A program made the translations under genes and the position numbers. The notes under the pieces were generated by a model, which saw only the letters and a program-made list of their open reading frames with translations, was not told where the DNA came from and did not search any database. From NCBI GenBank assembly GCA_013140705.1, contig JABFSH010000004.1:1-62666 (forward strand): a stretch of 62,666 nucleotides of DNA. The letters run 5' to 3'. Origin of the DNA: Methylococcaceae bacterium (GTDB lineage: Bacteria > Pseudomonadota > Gammaproteobacteria > Methylococcales > Methylomonadaceae). How positions within the stretch are numbered: position 1 is the first letter of the stretch; every line of letters starts with the position of its first letter. Below are positions 35,846 to 45,139 of this stretch, piece after piece.

Positions 35846-37087
35846 TTATTTCAAGTTCATGCAGTTGGCATAATACGTGACTGTTGCTGGCCAGTCTGAG
35901 AATATACCTAAAATACCCACATCTTGCGCGAGCACGTCCAGCATGACCAACATGTCGCCTTCGGTTTTAATGCCATCAAGGACTGATTGATAATAATAAG
36001 GGTTACCCGAAATATTTTTCAACAAGCCTGAACGCTCAAGGGTCCAAGTGATGATATCCAGTCCCGCAGCTTTAGCGGCTATGGCATACTCTGAAGGAAC
36101 GATTTTGTTATTGGCATCAAGTGTTACTAACACCCACATTGGCGGCGCAACAATTTTCACGCCTTCTGCAGCCAAGGAAGGCAACTTGGTAATGGCGGCC
36201 GGCACTTGTTCAGGCACATCCAGGGTTTCAAGGTAAACGGCTTGTTTGCCGAAAGTGGGCTCGTTGGCTATCCAATAACGCACATCATCCAGATTAAACG
36301 ATTGCGGCCATACATTTTGGGCTTTAACATCTGCGGCCTTGTATTCATTTATCATTTTTTGGGCATAAGCCTGTTGGGTAAAACCGTTGAATGGCATAGG
36401 CACACTGGCGGCTTTCAATTCCGGTGTCATCTTCACACCCAGTTTCTTGAACAATTGTATGCTTTCCTTGTGCGTCAACAACGTTCCGTTAGCAGAGTAT
36501 ATGTCAGTACGGAAACTGGGCGTGGCATTCAAAAATTCCGCCAGCGTTTTTGCATCTCGATTGCCGGCATCCATTTTTCCCTTAAGCCTTTTAAACTCGG
36601 TTACGGTAATATCGCTGGTGCAACATTTCACATTTTTGTAGGGCGTGGCACTGGTGAAATCGGGCTGAACCGAACACTTTCCAGCCAGATCGGTTTCCAA
36701 AATATTGGTGGTTGTATCAAGGTCACATTGGGAATGACGACAGACCAGTTCCTTATCCTTGGTAAAGGTGACATCACACTCGACTATGCCCGCTCCCATC
36801 CGTGCTGCAGCTTCATAAGATTGTTTGGTGTGTTCGGGAAATTGCAAAGCTGCTCCACGGTGGCCAATCGAAAAATCAGTTTTATAAAATGGCCCTTCTG
36901 AACATTGTTGCAGTTCAGTTTTAAGCGCACTCTTCTGCATATCTTCGACCAGGTAAAATGGCCTAGGCCCTAACTGGACGTTATGCACAGCATGTGTGTG
37001 ACCGTTATTTTGGTCAGCCGATACAGCAATGGGTGACAAAACAGCTATTAATCCCACAATAGCCAATACGTTGTTAAACAAGTGCAT
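35846..37087 (-). CDS. Periplasmic glycerophosphodiester phosphodiesterase
   Basis: About 413 residues from ATG 37087, chosen because TTGGAG sits 6 nt upstream. A Sec signal peptide ([18 protein letters not shown]) is clear. The catalytic core shows [15 protein letters not shown] (His and Glu), [10 protein letters not shown] (Glu-x-Asp) and [10 protein letters not shown] (second His), as in GlpQ-type enzymes that split glycerophosphodiesters into glycerol-3-phosphate and an alcohol. A ~100-residue insert with several Cys lies between the catalytic His and the central barrel. A Pho-type promoter precedes it. It would recover phosphate from phospholipid debris. Confidence 0.85.
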   Translation of the reverse strand: MHLFNNVLAIVGLIAVLSPIAVSADQNNGHTHAVHNVQLGPRPFYLVEDMQKSALKTELQQCSEGPFYKTDFSIGHRGAALQFPEHTKQSYEAAARMGAGIVECDVTFTKDKELVCRHSQCDLDTTTNILETDLAGKCSVQPDFTSATPYKNVKCCTSDITVTEFKRLKGKMDAGNRDAKTLAEFLNATPSFRTDIYSANGTLLTHKESIQLFKKLGVKMTPELKAASVPMPFNGFTQQAYAQKMINEYKAADVKAQNVWPQSFNLDDVRYWIANEPTFGKQAVYLETLDVPEQVPAAITKLPSLAAEGVKIVAPPMWVLVTLDANNKIVPSEYAIAAKAAGLDIITWTLERSGLLKNISGNPYYYQSVLDGIKTEGDMLVMLDVLAQDVGILGIFSDWPATVTYYANCMNLK

Positions 37088-37157
37088 GATAATCTCCAAG
37101 AAAAGTTATTTTACTTATAGAATTCAACCCTGAGAAACCAACCGGGTCGAGCCTTGA

Positions 37158-37213
37158 ACATTACTCGCTTGTTATGTCTGTTTGATGTCGATTCTGTTAA
37201 CGATTGATGAAAC
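37158..37213 (-). promoter_or_regulatory. Pho-type box and -10 for GDPD
   Basis: On the minus strand, units GTTTCAT (from 37213), CGTTAAC, TCGACAT and CAGACAT (ending 37174) repeat every 11 bp. Ten bp further is TAATGT (37163-37158). Units 1-4 and the -10 are nearly the same as at 27883-27938. Confidence 0.75.
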
Positions 37214-37244
37214 ATACGGCACATTGTCACTACCAAAACCTGTG

Positions 37245-37287
37245 TAAAAAACCAAAACAAAAAGGCCGCTGGCATAAAGTCAGCGGC
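37245..37287 (-). terminator. Rho-independent terminator of the 5'-nucleotidase gene
   Basis: Perfect 8-bp stem GGCCGCTG/CAGCGGCC (37263-37287), 9-nt loop, followed on the minus strand by TTTTTGTTTTGGTTTTT. It insulates the downstream GDPD promoter. Confidence 0.9.
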
Positions 37288-37313
37288 CAATATTGCTCAA
37301 ACCAGGCTTGCGA

Positions 37314-39092
37314 TTATGGCAAGAGCAGGACTCGATCAAGCAGCCCCGGCGTTACTGGCGAATTAGCGGTAAAGTAAGCTTCCAGGGCATCACTGTCCTG
37401 TGCTCCGCCTAACCGGTTTGTCCCCAGTGGCAAGACTAAGAAATTATCGCCACCATCCGCCATAAAACTGTTAACCGTAATGCGATAACTCGCCACAGGA
37501 TCGACCCCAACGCCATTAATCTTGATGCTGTCAGGATTGATTTTGTCACAGGCCGCGCCTAGTGAATCCCACTCATAAGTGAAGCCTTCAGAAGCTGACA
37601 GAATCCGGTTGAATGGCTGATTGTTTGGACAGCCGACAAATTGCTGTTCGAGCAAAGTCTCGATTTGGCTGCCGGTCAATGTCATAGTCACCAGACTATT
37701 GCCAAAAGGCTGGACGGTAAATGCTTCGCCAAACGTGACATTGCCATCGCCTTCTCCAGCGCTGCTGGAAAGAAAGGTCAGGTCGGCGCGGACTCCGCCC
37801 GGATTCATAAAGGCAACCACGGCATCGCCGAAACCTGGATCTTTGGTGGCGGCAAGCTGGGCATCGGCAATCACATCACCCATAACCGATTCGCCGGCAG
37901 CGTTGGCAGTACGCGATAAGGTTGCTGTAATGCTGCCGATGATGCGGTTGGCAATAGGCTGAACCAGCGTTTTGTAGTTATCAACAATAAGTTTAATATC
38001 TGCATTGGGTGTGATTGCTGCATTCGTCCTATCGACAACCTTATTGGTCGCATTAATGCTTTGAACTTTCCCGGTTTTGGCGTTAATCAGCATATCGATT
38101 TCAGTGAATACTCGGCCTTGAGAGTTTGCACTGGTTACCGGAATCAAATGACGGGGATTTTTAGTCGCAATCGTGCAATTATAAGCTTGATGGGTATGTC
38201 CTGAGATAACCAGGTCAACCTTGTCGGAAAGTTGGTTGACGATGGCTTTTATCGGTGAACCATCCAGGTTCCCATCGCAGTTGTTGATAGTCGATACTGC
38301 CTGAGTGACTGGTATCGTGCCACCTTGATGGATTAACACGACGATAACCTTTACACCCTTTTTATAAAGCGTTGGGATCAAGGCATTGACGGTGGCAGCT
38401 TCGTCTTTGAATTCCAGGCCAGCCACACCCGCTGGCGTTACAATTGTGGGTGTTTCCTTTAAAGTCAGGCCGATATAAGCGACTTTCACATCGTTATATT
38501 CCTTGATCGAAAAAGCAGGAAAGAGCGTTTTACCGGATGCCGTCTCTACGACATTAGCCGCCAAAAACTTGAAATCAGCACCTTCAAACGGGACTGGAGT
38601 CCCGACTAACGAGCCCTGACAACTGTTTTCATCGCTAGGATGGCAACCGCCATTTTGCATACGCAACAATTCATCTTTGCCTTCGTCAAACTCGTGGTTG
38701 CCGACAGCATTGATGTCCAAGCCTGCTCGGTTCATGGTTTCAATCGTACCTTCATCATGAAACAAAGCTGATGCCAAAGGTGTTGCGCCGATAAGATCAC
38801 CCGCCGACACGACCGTTGTGTGGTGAGATTTGCTTTTAATATCGGCAATATAGCCTGCCAACCAATCTACACCGCCGACTGGGGTTGTTGCAGGTGAAGG
38901 CAATACCGAAGTAGCTGGAACATTGCGTAAAGTGCCTGGAGATTCTAATTGCCCGTGGAAATCGTTAATGGCAATTAATTTGACTTTAACCGACAGTTTT
39001 GGCCTTTCATGTATTAGTCCACCCTCGATTGCACTAACACTGGTAACAGAAAGCATTAAAGCTATTCCACACGCGATTTGTCTTATTTTCAT
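37314..39092 (-). CDS. Secreted 5'-nucleotidase (UshA/YfkN family)
   Basis: A 592-residue exported enzyme that removes phosphate from nucleotides. Signal peptide at residues ~1-21. The metallophosphatase domain has KLIAINDFHGQLES, SAGDLIGATPL, VGNHEFDEG, VLIHQGG and SGHTHQAYNC. The C-terminal 5'-nucleotidase domain has the NPGGVRADL and ADGGDNF substrate-binding motifs. AAAGGAG is 6 nt before the ATG. A Pho-type promoter at 39452-39507 points to it, but a 215-bp MITE lies in the leader between them. Several Cys could form disulfides. Confidence 0.9.
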   Translation of the reverse strand: MKIRQIACGIALMLSVTSVSAIEGGLIHERPKLSVKVKLIAINDFHGQLESPGTLRNVPATSVLPSPATTPVGGVDWLAGYIADIKSKSHHTTVVSAGDLIGATPLASALFHDEGTIETMNRAGLDINAVGNHEFDEGKDELLRMQNGGCHPSDENSCQGSLVGTPVPFEGADFKFLAANVVETASGKTLFPAFSIKEYNDVKVAYIGLTLKETPTIVTPAGVAGLEFKDEAATVNALIPTLYKKGVKVIVVLIHQGGTIPVTQAVSTINNCDGNLDGSPIKAIVNQLSDKVDLVISGHTHQAYNCTIATKNPRHLIPVTSANSQGRVFTEIDMLINAKTGKVQSINATNKVVDRTNAAITPNADIKLIVDNYKTLVQPIANRIIGSITATLSRTANAAGESVMGDVIADAQLAATKDPGFGDAVVAFMNPGGVRADLTFLSSSAGEGDGNVTFGEAFTVQPFGNSLVTMTLTGSQIETLLEQQFVGCPNNQPFNRILSASEGFTYEWDSLGAACDKINPDSIKINGVGVDPVASYRITVNSFMADGGDNFLVLPLGTNRLGGAQDSDALEAYFTANSPVTPGLLDRVLLLP

Positions 39093-39124
39093 AGGTTGCT
39101 CCTTTCTTATGTAGTAATTCTACT

Positions 39125-39339
39125 TTGTCAGATTATGCACAAGTTCGTTATGCTCGGCGTAGCGGGTCGACTGCATGGATGCATGCGGTAGGGCACCGAC
39201 CGACAGTAGGCGCTTTAGGCGACGCAGGAGCAGTTGTGCCGAATCCAGTGCCATACCCTCTTTCGCTTTGCACTCTACCGGGTCCGGCAATCCATGCGGA
39301 ATGACGATTTTGGAAAATAGTTAACATGTAATCTGACAA
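39125..39339. repeat. MITE, family 1, copy B (in the nucleotidase leader)
   Basis: Ends TTGTCAGATTA and TAATCTGACAA are perfect 11-bp inverted repeats at 39125-39135 and 39329-39339. Inside lie the same blocks as copy A in opposite orientation. On the minus strand it starts only 33 bp before the 5'-nucleotidase ATG and separates the gene from its Pho-type promoter. Confidence 0.75.
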
Positions 39340-39451
39340 CGTAAAAAATAATTAGCGGTAAGGATTTGTGTAGGTTTACTTTTTGGCCAAGGTTGCTATG
39401 CACCAGAAATATTTGCTAGTTTATTAATTAGCCCAGTAACGAACGACCTCT

Positions 39452-39507
39452 ACCATAGTCCCGCAATATGAAAACTCAGTTACAACACGATGAAGAATTA
39501 GTGTCAG
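39452..39507 (-). promoter_or_regulatory. Pho-box array and -10 for the 5'-nucleotidase
   Basis: Minus-strand units CTGACAC (from 39507), TCTTCAT, TTGTAAC and TTTTCAT (ending 39468) repeat every 11 bp. Then exactly 10 bp and TATGGT (39457-39452) as -10. Unit spellings match those of the olsBA array. The first gene downstream is the nucleotidase, ~360 bp away because of the inserted MITE. Confidence 0.7.
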
Positions 39508-39532
39508 TTGTTTTACCAGATTATTACACTAA

Positions 39533-40504
39533 CTAATTTTGAGGAGAAACCAGCAATTGACTGACAATTTCAGGCTGACGGCTATTAACTTCAGCACTGT
39601 TATTAGCTAGATTTTGTGCCGTATAAGGTTCTATGCCATACGTTGTGATTTTCAAGATATGATTATCGGGCTCAATATAAAATCGTGTCCAACCAAAAGA
39701 GAATAAGGCTGCGTTGCTGCCTTGTTTCAGTGTTGCTTTAATCAGGCTGTTATCTTGTAAACCAATTGGCGAGTAACCGAGGCGCTCCAACTGTTGATCA
39801 ATCAAACCTTGCATGGCAGCATTTTTGACCGACGTTGGGAGTTGTTTAAACTCGTCGAGACTGGTTACCTTAACTGAACTCAGCAACTGGTCCAGAATGA
39901 CCTGTCCGCCCGGCACGAAAGCCAGCAGCCTGGTCACTGCATCGCCAAAGGCAGGGTCAAAAGCGACGGAGCCCGTGGTGATTTCGAATGCAGAGGTAGT
40001 ACGTTGGGGTGCGACCAATGGATTGCCTGAAGTAGCTAAAGCCGTCAGCACATCTTCTCGACGCTGGTACGTCAAATCGTTAATCAACGTGCCGTGAATG
40101 TCTGCAGCAATAAAAACGACATTTTTGATGGCTTGATCATCAATAAACCCTAGCAATTCAGAGCGTTCCGATGCATAGCCTTCATATCGGTCAGATGCGC
40201 CCAATACGCCCAGGTTTTGGATAGGCTCAGGCAGTACCACAAATTTCCAGGTGACGTTGTCTTTCTGGGCAGCCATTAAGTCCGCTTTAAGCCGTGCCAA
40301 TTGCCTTCGCCCAAGCATTGTGCGGATGCTGGATTTTCCTGCATCGAATGTCTTTGCTATAAAACCGCCAATAAGTGTTGGATCGGTGATATTGCCAACT
40401 CCGGGCAGATCCTGATCCCTGAATGATCGGGCATCTAGGAGATAAATTCCGGCTGTCAGGCCGTAGCGTTGCGAACGATATAAATCCGGGCGGCCATCCG
40501 TCAA
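39533..40504 (-). CDS. PhoD C-terminal part (323 residues, after the TGA)
   Basis: Same frame as the preceding half, beginning 10 codons after the TGA. A TTG could serve as a start but no ribosome site precedes it and it has no signal peptide, so independent function is unlikely. It carries IAADIHGT and the C-terminal FSFGWTRFYIE segment of PhoD. Confidence 0.5.
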   Translation of the reverse strand: MTDGRPDLYRSQRYGLTAGIYLLDARSFRDQDLPGVGNITDPTLIGGFIAKTFDAGKSSIRTMLGRRQLARLKADLMAAQKDNVTWKFVVLPEPIQNLGVLGASDRYEGYASERSELLGFIDDQAIKNVVFIAADIHGTLINDLTYQRREDVLTALATSGNPLVAPQRTTSAFEITTGSVAFDPAFGDAVTRLLAFVPGGQVILDQLLSSVKVTSLDEFKQLPTSVKNAAMQGLIDQQLERLGYSPIGLQDNSLIKATLKQGSNAALFSFGWTRFYIEPDNHILKITTYGIEPYTAQNLANNSAEVNSRQPEIVSQLLVSPQN

Positions 40505-40534
40505 GCTGTCACCAATACCCGGATAGCGTTTGCT

Positions 40535-41323
40535 TCAGATCGCATTGTATTCGACAAAAGCCTGTAAGCCATCCTTGTAGAGTGAGGTTTGATTAATCAG
40601 CCCAGTTGTTGTAGAAAAACGTGGGTCTGTTGCCGCCAACGCACCGCCAGCAAAATCATTGATAACCTCATGGTCGTCTATGGTTGAAAATATCGAGACG
40701 TTTCGTTGTAAGTCGGCAAAACTATTAACGCCATTATGGCTTGCGTAGACTTCTTGGTGCTTTGCGCGGTATTCTCCCAACGTCTTTGCTTGCCATGTCG
40801 GAACGGCAGGACTGGCAATGTCTGCATAAATCGTATCGCCAAGCTTGATGAAGAAATCCAGCGATTTGCCGTCCACATTCTTGATAGCAGGATACGGCGC
40901 CAGTTCGCCGCGCCAGTCGCCGGATACGCCAAAGTTCAAGCTCCCATCGAAATTAGAACCCGCCGCCGTCTTGAATGTTCCTTTTAGGAATTGTCCATCC
41001 GGACTGCTGATCTTATAGCGATATTTTTCGCCAGGTTCTAAATTATCAACCCCCAATTTAACGGGCTTCTGAGGATTTTTGACCGATACGACTTCATCGA
41101 CGATCAAGCCATCATCATCGTTGACTTGAAATCGCACATCGCCAGCTATCGAACTACGCGCCCATAATACCGTTGATGTCTGCGTAGTATCTCCGCTGGA
41201 AATGCCATTGGGCAAGGATGACGTGTAGGTTTGATTACCGGTGTCCGAATTATCCCCTGCAACTGATAGCTGGATAGCTAACGCTAACAATCCAATTCCA
41301 GATAATGTTTTGCTCCGTGACAT
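40535..41323 (-). CDS. PhoD N-terminal part (262 residues, before the TGA)
   Basis: Exported N-terminal half: a signal peptide ending near VAGDNS, the Ig-like domain and the first metal-binding motifs. On its own it lacks the remaining metal ligands and would be inactive. Confidence 0.6.
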   Translation of the reverse strand: MSRSKTLSGIGLLALAIQLSVAGDNSDTGNQTYTSSLPNGISSGDTTQTSTVLWARSSIAGDVRFQVNDDDGLIVDEVVSVKNPQKPVKLGVDNLEPGEKYRYKISSPDGQFLKGTFKTAAGSNFDGSLNFGVSGDWRGELAPYPAIKNVDGKSLDFFIKLGDTIYADIASPAVPTWQAKTLGEYRAKHQEVYASHNGVNSFADLQRNVSIFSTIDDHEVINDFAGGALAATDPRFSTTTGLINQTSLYKDGLQAFVEYNAI

Positions 41324-41364
41324 TGTTCAACTCCAATTTAAGGGTTTGAAGAAACAGAGCAATC

Positions 41365-41398
41365 AAGTTATACCAATTTTATGAAGGAAAGATGACAG
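41365..41398 (-). promoter_or_regulatory. Pho box for phoD
   Basis: Minus-strand CTGTCAT (41398-41392), a perfect half-site, and CCTTCAT (41387-41381) are 11 bp apart. The -10 is either TATAAC (41372-41367, 8 bp gap) or TAACTT (41370-41365, 10 bp gap). A further weak unit, TATTCGT, lies one step upstream. Confidence 0.7.
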
Positions 41399-41670
41399 CA
41401 AGACGAATAGGACAATCCGTCAGTAACAATATGCAATCAAAGCACAATCAAAGAGTTGATTGATTTGGCTGTTTATAATGATGGTAAAAATGCCTATTTT
41501 CCAGACCGGAGAGTAGTCCGTGGCTCGTTTACCCAGATTTGTGATCCCCTATCAACCACAATTGGCGATTCTTCGGGCAACAACCGAGCAGAAATCTATT
41601 TTGTCGATTTCCATCTTGAAAAGCTGAAATTGGCCTGAGACAAGCACGGCTGATGATTAATTTTACTTTT

Positions 41671-41768
41671 TCAGATTACAGATTAGTTATTTTCCAGGCT
41701 CGATAGGGGGCCGGCATTTCTTGCCAATGGGTAGGACGATCTTGGAAAATGGTTAACATGTAATCTGA
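41671..41768. repeat. MITE, family 1, short copy C
   Basis: Inverted ends: TCAGATTACAG...TTATTTTCCAGGCTCGAT on the left and ATCTTGGAAAATGGTTAACA...TAATCTGA on the right. It has the terminal ~35 bp of copies A and B on both sides but almost no centre, as expected for an internally deleted element. Confidence 0.6.
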
Positions 41769-41892
41769 TAAAATGGAAATAAGTATTCACGCTATTGTTC
41801 ATTTTCGCTGGACACATTTCCTATTCGCAAAGTGCCTTTTTAATCAGCCAAATGATCAAACCGGCTACTCACCATCAATTAAGGAGGAAGCC

Positions 41893-43152
41893 ATGACTGA
41901 ACTGGAAAAATTTAAATTGCTGGCTGTTGCACTGGCAATAGGCCTGCTTATCGGTCTGGAACGCGGCTGGCGAACCCGCGACAGAGGTGAGGGGCTTCGC
42001 ATAGCTGGTCTGCGTACTTACGGATTGATTAGCGTGATGGGTGGGCTTTGTGCTCTGCTTGCCAAGCAAACTGGCATCTGGTTTATGGGCATTGCATTCC
42101 TGGCCCTGACACTTGTTCTCTTGGTGGCTTACAGTAAAAGTCTGGACAAATTCGAAGACTTAAGCATCACGAGCCTTATTGCCTCGATGATCACGTTCAT
42201 CCTGGGTGCGCTAACGGTTTTTGGTAACATCACACTGACCTCAGCTTCCGCAGTAGTCATCACCTCTTTGTTAGGTTTCAAGCCGTTGCTCCATCACTGG
42301 ATGAACAAGCTGGAAGAATATGAACTTAACGCTACGTTAAAATTATTGCTGATTTCTGTGGTCATGCTGCCGATACTGCCAGATCAAGGGTTTGGGCCCT
42401 GGTCGGTGTTTAATCCTTACCAAATCTGGGTGATGGTCGTGTTGATCGCAGGAGTTTCCTATTTGGGGTATTTCGCAATTAAGATTGTTGGCAATCGCCA
42501 CGGTCCGATTCTAACCGGTGCTCTGGGTGGATTAGTATCCTCTACTGCTGTAACAATTAACTTATCACAACTGGCAAAACAATGCCCATCGTCCGAGAAT
42601 GCACTTTCCGCTGGTATTTTGACGGCCTGTGCCACGATGTTTTTCCGGACACTTTTATTATCATCAGTTATCAATCCGGAGTTCTTTACGTTGTTGCTCC
42701 CAGCCTTGCTAGTGATGAGCGGCGTAACTTACTTATCGGCTTTTCTGTTATGGCGAAAAGCACCCGAGTTCAGAGTCGATAACGACATGGCGCTTGAAAA
42801 TCCGTTTCAATTGGGGATGGCATTAAAGTTCGGCGTATTTTTGCTAGCTGTTCTGTTCCTATCCAAGCTACTTAGCATTTATTACGGTAACATGGGGGCT
42901 TATGTTTTAGCTGCAGCCTCAGGCCTAGCTGATGTTGACCCCATTACCCTAACCATGTCACGAATGGCGCAGCAGGGACTGGATATAAATGTCGCAGTCA
43001 ACGCAATTCTTATTGCTGTGTCAATTAACTCAGGATTTAAAAGCTTGATTTCGTTAACTGTTGGGGGGCGGGCATTGGGTTTGAGAGTCACCAGTACTTT
43101 AGTCTTTGCCGTCACAGCGGGATTCGTGCAATTTTCGATGACTTACTCGTAA
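41893..43152 (+). CDS. MgtC/SapB-DUF4010 membrane protein
   Basis: About 419 residues from ATG 41893, chosen because AAGGAGG is 6 nt upstream; the frame is open further back. The N-terminal ~140 residues match MgtC/SapB (LAVALAIGLLIGLERGWRTR, GLRTYGLISVMGGL, the charged ERGW turn), and the remainder matches DUF4010, with about 11 membrane helices overall. MgtC-type proteins affect magnesium and phosphate homeostasis, and in Salmonella MgtC acts on phosphate signalling, so its place among phosphate genes is suggestive. No Pho box was found. It is convergent with the choice-of-anchor I gene. Confidence 0.75.
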   Translation: MTELEKFKLLAVALAIGLLIGLERGWRTRDRGEGLRIAGLRTYGLISVMGGLCALLAKQTGIWFMGIAFLALTLVLLVAYSKSLDKFEDLSITSLIASMITFILGALTVFGNITLTSASAVVITSLLGFKPLLHHWMNKLEEYELNATLKLLLISVVMLPILPDQGFGPWSVFNPYQIWVMVVLIAGVSYLGYFAIKIVGNRHGPILTGALGGLVSSTAVTINLSQLAKQCPSSENALSAGILTACATMFFRTLLLSSVINPEFFTLLLPALLVMSGVTYLSAFLLWRKAPEFRVDNDMALENPFQLGMALKFGVFLLAVLFLSKLLSIYYGNMGAYVLAAASGLADVDPITLTMSRMAQQGLDINVAVNAILIAVSINSGFKSLISLTVGGRALGLRVTSTLVFAVTAGFVQFSMTYS

Positions 43153-43325
43153 ATGTTTGCTCTACACCTTTGCCAAACTCCGAGTTCAGCCTCATGGCGC
43201 CGATGCCGTTGATCTTTCATCGTGTCATAATCACCATCGATCAGGCGTATGTTTTTGACTTTCGTCCCACTTTGAAGAACAATAATGTAAAACCGAATAC
43301 CCAATAAAAACAGCTTTAAGAAGGG

Positions 43326-43355
43326 AGCGACGGCAAAGTTACATTTTGCCATCGC
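43326..43355. terminator. Probable bidirectional terminator hairpin
   Basis: GCGA-c-GGCAAA and TTTGCC-a-TCGC form a ~10-bp stem with one mismatch between two convergent genes. No close T-run follows, so support is moderate. The rest of 43153-43454 is empty. Confidence 0.4.
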
Positions 43356-43454
43356 CCAGACTTCAATCAACCTGAAGAAGTTAAATGAATTTCAACTTAA
43401 AATGAATAACCAGGTTGACGGCATCTCGTCTGTGAGGGTAACGCCGAGGTGACC

Positions 43455-45026
43455 TCATTTGCTCTTATCGGGAACTGCTGAAACACGATAGAGCGATGTG
43501 GTTTCGCTGACTTCATTTGCAACGGCGAGGAAGCTGCCTTGATCATTTTTGAAAAAGCTTAAGCCTTCTGGTCCAACGTCACCTGCAACAAACATGATGT
43601 CAAGAAACCTGATGTGTTCCAGATCACTTAGATCCCACACCATGATGGCATTGGAGCGCTCCAATCCCAGAAACAGCAGGTCACGGCCATTGACTTTGCC
43701 AACCACTACGCTTTCTGGTTCCGGGCCTTTGTTATCACTGCGCCCGTCGTCCCACAATGCCGCGTAACTTGCTGGATCGGCAATGATCAAGCCCTTGATG
43801 ATTTGCTCCAGTTGATCACCGGAGTCAAAGACCTTTTTGCCTTCTGCATCAAGGATCGAGAACGAACGAGCGCCGAATACCTGCAACTCGTCTAGATCAC
43901 CGTCGCCGTCCAGGTCGCCACTGGTAGATGATATTGTCAAACGGTTGAGTTTGTCGTTATTCGTTTGCCAGTCGGCACCATGTAAGGCGGTGAGTTGCGC
44001 ATTCAGTGAAGGATCGACGATTGCACTACCTACGCGAACTTCGTCGTTGCCGCCCGGCCAATCGGCACGAGAGTCGCCCTCATTAGCGGTAACATAGAAC
44101 TGATTGCCTTTTTGGGTAAAGCTGGCTATACCATCGGGCATGTTCATCCCTTTGATATTCCAGTTTTGGATATTGCCCTTCAAAGGATTACTATCAATAC
44201 CATCTCTATCAGAAGCATCCAGTCCCTTGCCTGGCAGGCTATGATCTTTCAAGCCCATAGGTTTTATGCTGGTTACCGTCGCGGTAGCAATATCGATGAT
44301 CGCCACGGCATTGGCTTCCTGCAAAGTGGCGAACGCCTGTTTGCCGTTGTGATTCACTGCGATATATTCCGGTTCCAGATCCTGGGAAACGGTGGCATTA
44401 GGACCGGTAAGTCTTACACCTTTGGCTTTCAGTTTATCAGCCTTACTGTCGAATCTGGAAAAGTCAGCAGTTTTCGCTTGGTAAGTCTTGGCATTGATGA
44501 TGCTGACCGAACCTTCGGGGTCACCGCTTGGGCCAACTAAATAACTGCTCGGTTCGCCTTCATTGGCCACCAGAAGGCGGCCGCCGTCAGGTGTATAAGT
44601 CACGGCATCCGGATTCGCGCCGACGGTCACATCAGCCAGACTGGCATAAGTAGTGGCGTCATAGAAACGCACTAAACCCGGATTAGTTTTCATGGGCGCA
44701 GTAATTGCAACCGCCGCTTGATTGTTTTTTACCGCAACGCTATTGATGCCGCCCAGAATCTGGGTGTCGATGCTGTGAACCAGCTGACCTGAAAGATCGA
44801 GAATATCAATACCGCCCTTGCCCACATTGGCTTCATTGGCATCGGTACCAATCACCCATAGCCGCTTGTTAGTTGCGTCGTAAGCGACAATTTCCGAGCC
44901 CATTGCTTTAGAACCGTTGGCTTCGGTGTGCGAAAAAGTCCATAGGTGTTGGCTTTCAAAGTCAGCAGCGTTGCTGGGTGAAGCTAGCACAATAGCGATA
45001 GCTGCAGCGATATGTGTATGTTTCAT
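43455..45026 (-). CDS. Choice-of-anchor I family secreted protein
   Basis: A 523-residue exported beta-propeller-like protein (signal peptide to about residue 20, PSNAADF). Blade motifs include GSEIVAYDATNKRLWVIGTD, AVTYTPDGGRLLVANEGEPS and PEYIAVNHNGKQAFATLQEA; DLDGDGDLDEL is a calcium-binding loop. It belongs to the choice-of-anchor I group, whose domains are often fused to or beside 5'-nucleotidases and alkaline phosphatases. AAGGAG precedes the ATG by 8 nt. The Pho-type promoter and neighbours suggest an extracellular phosphoesterase or a binding protein for such an enzyme. Its catalytic site, if any, is not obvious. Confidence 0.75.
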   Translation of the reverse strand: MKHTHIAAAIAIVLASPSNAADFESQHLWTFSHTEANGSKAMGSEIVAYDATNKRLWVIGTDANEANVGKGGIDILDLSGQLVHSIDTQILGGINSVAVKNNQAAVAITAPMKTNPGLVRFYDATTYASLADVTVGANPDAVTYTPDGGRLLVANEGEPSSYLVGPSGDPEGSVSIINAKTYQAKTADFSRFDSKADKLKAKGVRLTGPNATVSQDLEPEYIAVNHNGKQAFATLQEANAVAIIDIATATVTSIKPMGLKDHSLPGKGLDASDRDGIDSNPLKGNIQNWNIKGMNMPDGIASFTQKGNQFYVTANEGDSRADWPGGNDEVRVGSAIVDPSLNAQLTALHGADWQTNNDKLNRLTISSTSGDLDGDGDLDELQVFGARSFSILDAEGKKVFDSGDQLEQIIKGLIIADPASYAALWDDGRSDNKGPEPESVVVGKVNGRDLLFLGLERSNAIMVWDLSDLEHIRFLDIMFVAGDVGPEGLSFFKNDQGSFLAVANEVSETTSLYRVSAVPDKSK

Positions 45027-45139
45027 AAAATAGTCTCCTTGGATTGATTTGTGCGGCGACCAAGAAAACCAGCTGGGCTAGTCAAGCGAAAGCTTTATCT
45101 AGTTTTTATTTTAGTACCCATTTTCTTGGCCAACATGGC

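Larger units (their letters stand above)
39533..41323 (-). pseudogene. phoD: PhoD-type alkaline phosphatase split by one in-frame TGA
   Basis: Together the two halves make a 596-codon gene with no frame change; only TGA at 40535-40537 interrupts it. PhoD enzymes are exported Ca/Fe phosphatases acting on phosphomonoesters and diesters. The order is signal peptide, Ig-like PhoD_N domain (~35-125), then the catalytic domain with SGDWRG, LGDTIYAD and IDDHEVINDFAG before the stop, and LYRSQRYGLTAGIYLLDARSFRDQ and IAADIHGT after it. The interrupted site reads VEYNAI-stop-SKRYPG; a single C-to-T change of CGA (Arg) would give it. Its Pho-box promoter and ribosome site (TGGAG) are intact, so inactivation looks recent, unless the stop is read through. 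Confidence 0.8.

Noticed and set aside
36206-36901. 231-codon plus-strand frame antisense to the glycerophosphodiesterase
   Set aside because: It is the shadow of a well-supported gene and shows no family features.
40535-40537. Selenocysteine or programmed readthrough at the phoD TGA
   Set aside because: PhoD enzymes are not selenoproteins, no SECIS-like hairpin or CUAG context is seen directly after the stop, and an Arg-to-stop transition explains it simply.
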